Source of the DNA: Rosellinia necatrix
Taxonomy: Eukaryota; Ascomycota; Sordariomycetes; Xylariales; Xylariaceae
Assembly (NCBI GenBank): GCA_021209875.1
Contig: JAGYVD010000002.1
Span: 5,642,001 to 5,706,000, forward strand
DNA length: 64,000 nt
Direction: 5' to 3'
The translations under genes were made by a program, and so were the position numbers. The notes beneath the pieces were generated by a model that saw only the letters and a program-made list of their open reading frames with translations, made no database searches and was not told the origin of the DNA. Shown here piece after piece: positions 55,924-64,000 of this stretch (position 1 is its first letter; each line of letters begins with the position of its first letter).

Positions 55924-57608
55924 CTCGATATTCAATCGCCGCCGGTGTTTGTGCTACTACGGAGGGGACAGACGAGCGAAAAGACTAGAAACACAAGTCG
56001 ACTTTGCACCAGTTTGTCCCCCCTCTTTCACCGAGGGAGCAGTGCCTCCTTTTTTACCATCTTCCCTACTGTCCCCCCCCCCGCCCCAACCGCCTTCCCT
56101 TTCCCTTATAGGAGCTGACGGGGTCCGGGAGTCAGGGGAGTCCCCCGAATAGGGCGAGAGACGGCAGGCGAAGGGCCAAGCCCGCCTGTGAGTGAGCCGT
56201 CGAAATAACCATTTCTTCCAGACCTGTAGGGTGAAGCCGGACGTTTACGGCAGACCCTCCGTACTGCCGAGGGGGCGATTCTGGGTACTACTATACGAGC
56301 GTTTAGTAACCGCGGTTTCGGTTCAACCCCATGTATGACACACGGGGCGTGAGGCTCCTTTAACGCGGCACTTTTGTGGTGTCGGGGGACTGGGCTGGTG
56401 GGTGTGAATGAATCTGGGTGTGAGCGTGAGCGTGTATGCTTGATCATTATCTCAATGGGGAATATTCCCTCGCACACCACAACCCCACGCCGCCGGGCCA
56501 AGGTCGTCATTGGGAGCGGATGAAATAATATTAACCCCCCCGGCCGGCTTAAAATGGTCGGTAATGCACATGTGCTTGTCGCCTGCATCTCGGCAGTAGT
56601 CCCGAGAGCGACGTTCGCTTCCTCTAGGGTTAGATCTCCCTCCTATGATTGGGCCCTACACGCTTGTTTTCCTGGGGTACTGGAAGGGACATACCTCGGC
56701 TTCGTGCCTATTCATGGACTTGCCCGCTTCAGGTACCGATTGACTCTTCCCTCGTCCGTCGTCGTCGATCCTCGCTGGGCATCAATACGCGCCTCCATTC
56801 ATGGTAAATCGCCCTAAGCGGGGGAGACATCCCATCCCATCCCATCCCATCCCCTGAATCATCCAAGTCAACACGGGTCAAAATACGCTATCTACCTTAC
56901 CCATCTTACCAATCCAAGGAATGACATCATTTAGAGCAGCTGGTCGGTCCCCTGATTTATTTGTTATTTCTTCATGCTTTCTTCCAGATATTGTTGTCCT
57001 TTACTGGATTGCTGACATTCTCGTGGTCCGATCACTTTTACCCCCCATTAGCCTATTGGGCAGCTCGTTTCTTGGCGTTCATCCCCAATATTGACTCGCT
57101 CATGGTGATGGGTGAATGAGAGTAAGAGACCCACGATTGTCGCAGAGAGAAAAACAAGGCAACCCTTCTCCTACTATATCTGCGATACAGTGGTCTAGAA
57201 TCTGACGACTTACATCGTAACATTTTCATATGACCATTTAACTGAAATGGCCCAAACCCATGTTGCCTATTTAACCTAGATAGATCGATCACCGAATTAC
57301 TCCGATGAGGGGAGCGAATAGGCTTGCGACCGGGTCTATCTACGTTATCCTGACAACTTCATACCCTCATTTATGCTATTACCGCTTGTTTTGCGGACGA
57401 TCGATCTACTGCTAAAAGACTTGTTTATTGCGTGTCATCTGATCAAGGAGCTTTCTTTGTTCTAACCCCAATTCATATTCATACATAATAAAGCTATGTA
57501 GGCGACACATCGGAAATCTCTTAGGCGGTTAAATGTACCTCTCGGTACGTACTATTGATGTTCTATCCTATCTACATCAATCCGTGCTACTCTACGTCGC
57601 TGGAACGA
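55924..57608. other. Intergenic region
   Basis: It holds the promoter of the transporter (-) and the 3' flank of the kinase (-). A CATCC pentamer array lies at 56828-56852. No gene is recognised. Confidence 0.5.
56828..56852. repeat. CATCC pentamer array
   Basis: Five perfect tandem copies of CATCC. Confidence 0.9.
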
Positions 57609-59066
57609 CTAGGATGATATCCAAGGATCGCTCAACACCTCCTCCATCGTGATGCGCTCGCTTGGGTTGTATCGCAGCATTTTCTGAAGCAGTGCTGAAA
57701 GCTGAACAACCTCTTCCCAAGTGAGGCAGTAAACCTCCCTAACCCTATTTCCGTCGTCATTTGGCTCGCTAGAAGCATCGGTCACTCTAGGGAGGTTCTT
57801 CCCCCTGCGGTCTAAGACGGCCTCCATGACGGTCGAATACTCAGACCCGATGATCCGGTTGATCTCGCTCATGAGCTCTGCACGGGTGCACATGGTAGGA
57901 TCGAGGTCCGTCATCTCGTGATCCCGAAGCTCCTCGCCCCCGAAGTTATAGTTGGGGTACGACATGGCCAGGAGAGCGGCTATGGCCCTGCGCCTGGCGG
58001 TCCGAAACGGCTCCGGCAGGGGGCCCAGCATGATCTCCAGGTCCAAGACGTCGTAGGGGACCTCGCGCTCGTCGAGCGACGGGAACAGGACGGGCCCGTG
58101 GCGGATCTGGAAAATGGTGCACGCCAGCGACCAGACGTCGCTGTGCGGCCCGCAGTCTCCCGAGCCCCAGAGCAAGACCTCCGGGGCCGCGTACGCGGCC
58201 GTGTAGTCGCTGTCCGCCGGGGCAGCCCCGGCGAAGTAAGAGCCCCCGAAGTCGACGACGGCGACCGAGTCCGAGAGCAGCCGCCTGCACCAGTCCGCGC
58301 GCACGGGCACGACGAGGTGTTTCGGCACGCCGGGCGACGTCATTCTCGGCAGTATGGCCTCCCTCGTCCGGAGGATGACCCGGCGTCGCCTGGGCTCGCC
58401 CAGCAGCGCCAGGACCCGGTCCTCGTCCATCTCGTCGAGGCCGTCGAGGCGCATCATCACGTTCCCGGGCTTGATGTCGCCGTGGCACACGCCGTGGCGG
58501 TGCAGGAAGCCGATGGCCCGCGCCATCTGCGCGCACACGCGCCGGATCCGCGCCGCGGACCGCTCCTCGGCCGTGTCGAGCCGCCAGCGCCAGTAGTGGA
58601 CCGGGCCCCCGAGGACGGGCATGACGAGGCACAGGTGGCTCCCGTTCGGCCCCTCGATCCAGAACGTCTCCAGCGGCGCCGCGATGTGGTTGGCCTCCAG
58701 CTGCCCGGCCGAGGTCCGCTCCCGCAGGTGCCTGAAGATCTCGACCTCCCTGCTCGCGGAGGAGTGCTGCGCGGTGGCGATCTTCACGGCCCGCCATTTG
58801 TTCTCGGCAACGTCGCGGCAGAACCAGACGATGCCGAAGCCGCCGCTGCCGAGTTTGTGGATCACCTTGAACCGCTCGTTTAGGATGTCTCCGAGGCGGA
58901 CAGGATGGTGACCCCCTTTGCCATACTGTTGGACATCTTCGGTATCTGAGTCGTCCGTTATTGAATCGTGCGGGTTTGGGGCTTGGTGCACGATTTCTTG
59001 AGATTGGCTGTCGTCGCCAGCTGTTTCAGGTTGATTCTGCGTCATGTCTGAGTCGTCGCTTCGCAT
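57609..59066 (-). CDS. SRPK-like Ser/Thr protein kinase
   Basis: An intronless frame on the complement gives 485 residues. After an acidic leader (about 1-50, QPETAGDDSQSQE) comes GGHHPVRLGDILNERFKVIH, the typical lead-in of SR-protein kinases. The Gly loop is LGSGGFGIVWF (72-82), the ATP-anchoring Lys95 is in AVKIATA, and the catalytic loop is HGDIKPGN (195-202). DFG is at 272-274 (VVDFGGSYF), and APE is at 294-296 in YAAPEVLLW, with PHSDVWSLACTIFQI after it. The spacer between the catalytic loop and DFG is long, as in SRPK enzymes. The HGD variant of HRD lacks the usual Arg. All core residues are present, so the enzyme should be active. Fungi carry many such accessory SRPK-like kinases with unknown substrates. 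The end, SERITMEEVLSDPW, is the kinase C-lobe. Long frames on the opposite strand are GC shadows. Confidence 0.85.
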   Translation of the reverse strand: MRSDDSDMTQNQPETAGDDSQSQEIVHQAPNPHDSITDDSDTEDVQQYGKGGHHPVRLGDILNERFKVIHKLGSGGFGIVWFCRDVAENKWRAVKIATAQHSSASREVEIFRHLRERTSAGQLEANHIAAPLETFWIEGPNGSHLCLVMPVLGGPVHYWRWRLDTAEERSAARIRRVCAQMARAIGFLHRHGVCHGDIKPGNVMMRLDGLDEMDEDRVLALLGEPRRRRVILRTREAILPRMTSPGVPKHLVVPVRADWCRRLLSDSVAVVDFGGSYFAGAAPADSDYTAAYAAPEVLLWGSGDCGPHSDVWSLACTIFQIRHGPVLFPSLDEREVPYDVLDLEIMLGPLPEPFRTARRRAIAALLAMSYPNYNFGGEELRDHEMTDLDPTMCTRAELMSEINRIIGSEYSTVMEAVLDRRGKNLPRVTDASSEPNDDGNRVREVYCLTWEEVVQLSALLQKMLRYNPSERITMEEVLSDPWISS

Positions 59067-60426
59067 GATGGAAAGTATTCGGTGTGTAAAGGTTCAGTGT
59101 GTTTTTTTTTTTTTTTGGTTTCGTTTTCGAATCGCGAGTATTGTGTGTTAGGGTGTGTATTGGGGTGGATGTTGGGGGTGTTTACACAAGTCGAAGAAAC
59201 CTAGAATCAAGTAAAAGCTCCTTTAAGTACTTCAGTCCTAACTGTCTCTCTATCACTCTTATGTTGAAACTCCATGTAGGTATTGACTAGTTGACTTGTG
59301 TTCCATGCTAGCAAAGCGATTGTTTGGAATCCTTTTACCTTACGAGTCTAGGGGGAGTTCCGCCTATACCATGTCGCGTGTAAAACAGTCGGGGCATATT
59401 AACAGCCAATACGGCGGGCTTGGTTTTCTAAATAGATCCTCGTATTATATATTGTCACGTTGTTTCACAAGTTACAGAAATTATACATCTTGGTTGTTTT
59501 GGCATTGTCTCGATGTTTTCGTTGGCCCTCACATTGGCATTTAGAGGTGAATGGAGGAGGGAAGAATGTGGCCCCTAGCGCAACTCGTTCATTCAGACGA
59601 CGCCTCATAATACCCCAACTTCACTCTTAACCTCTCCATGAATTCAATGGACGGATCTCTGCTGAACCGCAGATCGCTCTAGGGGGCGATGCAGAGAATG
59701 ACTGTGTTGAGCTACGATTAGTATCATTTCCAAATATCTATACACTGAAGCACATGATAAGCTATGCTCTCCTTATTAAGCCATTGTGCTTTTTACGATA
59801 GTTGGCCAATGATATTACCAAGAGAGAGCTATTGGATCAGAGGATACTTCGAGTAGTATCTGCGCCGGATCACTGCTTGGGCTGTACACCACTTGCATAT
59901 TTACACGGCCGAGGCCAACTTTCAGCTCGATCCAACCATTTTGGAGGTAGAGTACGTGAGTTCCAGTTTGGCAAGAGGCCATTTATTCTAAGATAGGTTT
60001 TCTTCCTCTTGATCTCGATCGCTGTGCTGGTACTTTGCCAAGTGGATCGACTCATCCCAAAGTTCTACCTCCGTTTGATCTATTAACGAATATTTTCTAA
60101 TAAATGGTGGCTCACTATATTATAAAAGAGAGAAAGGATCAAAATTTGGCCTAATCGACCCATTTGATATATGTTTGCACCTCCCCTTCCCCCGAAGGCG
60201 CCCCCTACAAGAAGAGTGCCTTGAACAGATACCCAACCATCCAGGGGCGGAGTTTCTGAAACCCCACATCCAGTGCTGCTCAAATGCTGGCGTTTTCAGG
60301 CACCAGTCCCTTGCCCATTCTTGCAACGACATAAAGAGAGTACCGGTTATCCCCAAGCTTGATTGTTTTGGGTTTATATTCTTTCAAGAGTAGACAGATA
60401 CATACACTTTCAAGCTCAACCCCTAA
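59067..60426. other. 1.36 kb intergenic region
   Basis: It holds the kinase promoter, with a T-run of about 15 at 59102-59116. No coding domain is recognised. Base composition shifts to lower GC from about 59.1 kb to the end of the window. Confidence 0.5.
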
Positions 60427-61337
60427 ATGGCGAATCTCATGGACCCCTTCAATATCGCTGTTGGTGTTCTTGGCATAACCGAGTTCGCCTTGTCCAACAT
60501 AATTAAGCTCCATGACTTCATTAATAGATTGACTGACGCTAAAGAAGTAGTGCAAGATATCGCTTCGACCCTTGATAGCGTACGACGTTCACTGGCTTCC
60601 CTCGAAGAACTCGCCCTGTCTGATGATGCGATAAGGGAAAGAAGACTGAAATAGTCGAATCTGTGAACACATGCGGCGAGGCACGTGCCGATTTCCAGAA
60701 TTCTCTCAACAAGTGGACCGAACATTCTGGAAGTACAAAACCTTCGCTTCGCGATCGTTTATCAGTCAGCGTATGGAATAGAGAGAAGGTCCGGACATTT
60801 AAGATGCGCCTTCAATCCTGCCAGGCTAGCGTCCAATTTGCCGTTACGAGCGCACAGTTGTGGGCATTCCCTTGTTACATGATACCAATAATCTATACTG
60901 ACCCATTAAACAGGGTCTTTCAGATTCGCTCTGAGACTGATCGCAGGGAATCTGAAGGGGAGTTACTTGCCCTTCAGAAAAAGACTGAAGAACATCTCGC
61001 GCTTATAAGCACACAGCGAGTTGAAGCACGGAGGCGCTATGAGGAGTTTCAGGAGGGACTAGACGACGAGGAAGACGACGGCGCTTAGAGGGCCCTAGCC
61101 GCCGCCGAGGTAACACGGCAGTTACGCGTACTGGAGAATGACCAAGTCTTTAGTGGGGTTATCCTTTCTCAAGTTCAGTCACAACGAACCGGGCAGAAGA
61201 TTGGTAATATTGTCACATCTGGTAATTCTCAGACCTGGGTTGGGATGCCGGCTAGTGTCGTCGAGAGGATCACCCAGCAGATTGGGAACGTGAACACCAG
61301 GGATGGATCTACCGCAAGAGTAGGAGTTTTCAACTAA
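60427..61337 (+). pseudogene. Broken Helo-like N-terminal module of an NLR/STAND protein
   Basis: The reading starts MANLMDPFNIAVGVLGITEF, then LHDFINRLTDAKEVVQDIAS and LDSVRRSLASLEEL. The frame then fails between about 60635 and 60645. It continues in another frame as TEIVESVNTCGEARADF, LSVSVWNREKVRTFKMRLQS and CQASVQFAVTSAQL. An in-frame 54-base intron (60860-60913) and QIRSETDRRESEGELL follow. A TAG at 61086-61088 then stands where an acidic-to-RALA junction has Gln in relatives (CAG to TAG is one C-to-T change). The rest, QLRVLENDQVFSGVILSQVQ to the TAA at 61335-61337, is readable. This pattern is the Helo-like N-terminal domain (PF17111 type) of fungal NLR-like proteins, in its stand-alone form. 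One frameshift and one stop make it a pseudogene. Confidence 0.75.
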
Positions 61338-62107
61338 GCATCGTAAGGACGGTAACAGGGGTACAATATTAGTCATGTACTATTGAGTGTTACATGTCTG
61401 TATGCAATCTTATTTGACTTTTCCTTCTTCTATACATAATAATCCTTTATTCACACTACTAGTAAGCCAGGTAATTTCAGCATGGAATGCTAATCCCATA
61501 CATATGTTGCCGAATACCATGCCGCTGTTCCAACAGAAGACCAGATAAAAAGGTTGCCAGCCTGCCTATACAGAATGGGCCCTCGGCAAACAAGACCCCT
61601 GATACTACCCAACACCACAATGCGATGGCCAAGATTATCATGCTGCTGCGAGCTACTTGATTGCAAAGCGAAACATATGGTCCCAGCTGCGAGCAGGCCC
61701 GTCCACGCCAACCTTTTGGGAGATATCCTATTTCATTTTATGATAGTCTGTCATACATTTAATCAGTTCCAAATATCGAGATGACGTTACCGCTGTCCTC
61801 TGGGAGGTGCTGGATACCATGGTATATCTTCACCCCTTAGCTAAGTTGGTATAGAGAGGTACGGTGGCTACCGTCTCTCAACCCGGCGAATTCCCCCCGC
61901 GTGAGTCTTCTCTGGTTGATATAGTGTCGATTATGTACTATATTATACTACAACTTCTTTGTAAACCTTGAATACTGGCCTTCAAAATTTCATTCCGGGT
62001 GTGGCTACACTTATAACAACTCAGGAGACGAGAGGCGGTAGAGATAGCTTGCTGTGTGCGACGGATAGTAACCCTCATTTGGGTTAAGGCCTCCTTCGAA
62101 AGTGCCA
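61338..62107. other. Spacer between two facing NLR relics
   Basis: No domain is recognised. A minus-strand frame at 61490-61711 has no family signature. Confidence 0.45.
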
Positions 62108-62848
62108 TCAGATGCTCGCCTCCTCTTCATGGTTCGGGCAATGCTGATGGGTGAGCAGCATTCTTACTACTACCGTATGATTATTACGCATTGCCAGCGT
62201 TAATGCCATGTCTCCCTTACAGTTCTTTATGTTCATGTCTGCACCACGGTTGGGAAGCAATGCTACTACTTCTTTCCTTCCTTTTTTGCTTGCTCTCATT
62301 AATGCTATCTCCTAATTATTGTCTGGGAGTATATCTGCGCCGCGGCTAAGTAACAGCCGAACAATTGCAGCATTTCGGTTACTGACTGCTGCAAGTAAAG
62401 CCGTCTAGTCTTCGCCATCACAAGTGTTAATATCTGCACCGCAGTCAAGTAACAATTCAACAATCGTAATTTCTCCGCAAAAAGCTCCAGTTATTAAAGC
62501 TGTTCATCCATCGCCATCAAAAGCGTTTATATCTGCGCCGCGGTCCAGTAATAGTCGAACAATTGCCGTATGCCCTTCAGCAGCCGCATAGGTCAGAGCT
62601 GTCCATCCGTTACTATTACAACCATTAATATTCACCCCGTGGTCAAGTAGCAGGCGAACAATCGAAATATTCATGTTTTCAGTCGCTGCCATTATCGCGT
62701 CAATTGTCGTTTGGCAAGAGCTCTCCCCAAGTAATTTCTCGATCCAAGGAATGATGCCAAAGAAGGAGGAGATTGCCAATAATGAATTGCTGATCTCACA
62801 CCGATGTATTATGGGATACCTAGTTGCCTAAAAGGACCAGATGATAGA

Positions 62849-62853
62849 ATCTC
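62849..62853. repeat. Left target-site duplication ATCTC
   Basis: Five-base direct repeat immediately left of the solo LTR, identical to 63061-63065. Confidence 0.85.
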
Positions 62854-63060
62854 TGTCAGGTCCAATAATGACCCTGCTAGCTACCACCCGACACCTAGGG
62901 TGGTTCTAGTACTGGAAATGGGTGTATATAAGGACCTTCGGGACCCCCTTGGGTCTTGAAGGGTTCAGGAATCAATTGTTAACCCTATTGAGCCCTAAAT
63001 ACAACCACCTACGGCCTAAAACATGCCTATCTATTCACTCCGTGATACCTACCCCTCACA
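62854..63060 (+). mobile_element. Solo LTR of an LTR retrotransposon
   Basis: A 207-base element starts TGTCAGG and ends CTCACA (TG...CA termini). It has a TATATAA box at 62925-62931. It is flanked on both sides by the 5-base direct repeat ATCTC. It interrupts the NLR pseudogene between the end of the NACHT part and the ankyrin part. There are no internal retroelement genes, so it is a solo LTR left by LTR-LTR recombination. The TATA box gives plus orientation. The host frame is restored if the element and one ATCTC are taken out. Confidence 0.85.
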
Positions 63061-63065
63061 ATCTC
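63061..63065. repeat. Right target-site duplication ATCTC
   Basis: Five-base direct repeat immediately right of the solo LTR, identical to 62849-62853. Five bases is the usual length for Ty1/copia and Ty3/gypsy integrases. Confidence 0.85.
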
Positions 63066-64000
63066 CCTGAAAGGATGGTCGTGATTGATCAAGGCGCTCT
63101 ATCACAGAAATAGAAGCGCATCTTGCATGAGCTGGCCAATGTTGCATCGCATAATCTAGTGATGTAGGGTTTCGGCCCATGAGTATGCCATTGTATTTAT
63201 TCCCGTATTTTAGGTACCCGGCCACAACTAGATCTAAGCATGTCCGTGCTAATTTGAGATGGGCTTCCTCGGGCTTGATGTAAAGCTGGGGATAGCCGTC
63301 ATGTACCATCTATAATAAATAATCTTTGGCTGATTGGTGAACAAAATTGACTTCATTTTTATGCACTTTTAGGAAGGGACCGCATAGATCGACTTCGCCG
63401 TAAGTAGCTTGTTTGGCGGTAATCGGTGGAGAAGGCTGTATGCCCGTAACGACTGCAGGTTCTTCCAGGGTGAGAGGTCGAACAGCGAAAGTAACCCAAT
63501 GAAATATCAAGAGAGTTTTATGCCTTTCATTGCTTCTAATTTGGTGCATCATTCGGTCAAATATTTCACGCAGACCCTTTGGGATAGTTTCGAGTGTCTC
63601 TTGGATCTCCGTACAGGTTCTCTTCTTGCAAAGTTCGTCCATTACGAAGCCGGCCCATAGGAAGGTACCTTCAGCTCGGCCCAAAATGGTATCGTGGACA
63701 TGTGCGCAAAATACGTTGTCAAAGCCTTTTATTTTTTCCGATAATTTCCCAACTCCAGCGGAAACAAACAGTTCGATGTCGCTGTTCACATATCCATTGT
63801 TATCAAGGTCGAGTCTGATTTAGGGGAAGTCATTTAGCTCAACGATACCCGGGCGACTGACGATCACTAATTTGAGCGTCATATTGGTTATTTCCGAAGA
63901 CCCCGGTAAGAATAGATCAGTAAAACATTGGACCAGTTGCCTTGTTGACTCAACGTCGCATTCGTCAAGTCCATCAATCACGCCATAGGCTGTTCCAAGA

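Larger units (their letters stand above)
62108..64000 (-). pseudogene. NACHT-ankyrin NLR pseudogene, 5' end beyond the window
   Basis: Reading leftward from base 64000, one frame gives YGVIDGLDECD (Walker B-like), LKLVIVSRPG (sensor strand) and SDIELFVSAGVGKLSEKI. Further on it gives AEGTFLWAGFVMDELCKK, the winged-helix-like RPLTLEE region, VNFVHQSAKDYLL and LDYAMQHWPAHA. After the LTR it gives FFGIIPWIEKLLG and ankyrin repeats (GWTALTYAAAEGHTAIVRLL and others) to TGA at 62108. Internal stops occur at 63820-63822, 63310-63312, 62828-62830, 62504-62506, 62405-62407 and 62312-62314. No indel other than the LTR is needed: removing 212 bases leaves the two halves exactly in frame. Such proteins sense non-self or pathogens and trigger cell death in fungi. 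This copy cannot make a full protein. Confidence 0.85.

Noticed and set aside
57918..58883. 321-codon plus-strand frame and a 283-codon second minus frame inside the kinase gene
   Set aside because: Both overlap the kinase, which has a complete set of catalytic motifs. The shadows are Arg/Pro/Ala-rich and have no fold.
1..64000. CRISPR arrays, operons or bacterial mobile elements
   Set aside because: The spliced genes show a eukaryotic genome. The tandem repeats seen are simple microsatellites without unique spacers.
1..64000. A polyketide synthase, NRPS or terpene synthase backbone
   Set aside because: None of the characteristic motifs or long open frames is present on either strand within the window.

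Overview
The window is nuclear DNA of a filamentous ascomycete. The evidence is many short introns of about 45-160 bases with GTRNGT donors and CTAAY-type branch sites, a mix of housekeeping and accessory genes typical of Pezizomycotina, long microsatellite-rich spacers, and pseudogenes carrying RIP-like nonsense changes. The protein set fits Sordariomycetes (possibly Xylariales), but this is family recognition and not a phylogeny. I reconstructed about 20 protein-coding genes, most by splicing by eye, plus four degraded gene loci and one solo LTR.

Layout. Bases 1-9140 form an accessory metabolic stretch: a 3' gene fragment, a zinc-type oxidoreductase of the trans-acting enoyl reductase/ToxD group (+), a cytochrome P450 (-) and a LaeA-like SAM methyltransferase (+). 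No PKS, NRPS or terpene backbone gene is visible. Next come a secreted GEgh16/MAS-type protein (10.8-12.1 kb), an intronless unknown (12.8-13.4 kb), a long repeat-rich spacer and a small four-helix membrane protein (15.8-16.4 kb).

Bases 17-31 kb are a conserved gene-dense block: an alpha/beta hydrolase with a probable frameshift, SWR1-complex subunit Swc3, an ABHD12-like hydrolase, N-myristoyltransferase, a tiny Cys-rich protein and 1-Cys peroxiredoxin. After a 3 kb gene desert come a giant Kelch/BTB protein, another alpha/beta hydrolase, a patatin-type TAG lipase, and a transcription factor with two tandem Zn2Cys6 clusters.

Bases 47.7-64 kb are more accessory: an aldo/keto reductase with a long unexplained N-terminal domain and a decayed partial copy just downstream, a broken TIGR04076 gene, an acetate-transporter-family membrane protein and an SRPK-like kinase. 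The last 3.6 kb is a graveyard of fungal NLR (STAND) genes: a broken Helo-like N-terminal module (+) facing a broken NACHT-ankyrin gene (-). The NACHT-ankyrin gene carries six in-frame nonsense codons and a 207-base solo LTR with a perfect 5-base target-site duplication.

The strongest observations are the solo LTR, whose computed removal restores the NLR frame exactly; Trp-to-stop changes at the same position of successive ankyrin repeats; the tandem zinc-cluster regulator; the AKR fusion and its relic; the 8- and 9-base microexons in hydrolases; and the in-frame terminal intron that changes the catalytic C-terminus of N-myristoyltransferase. I saw no complete, obviously new multi-gene system.
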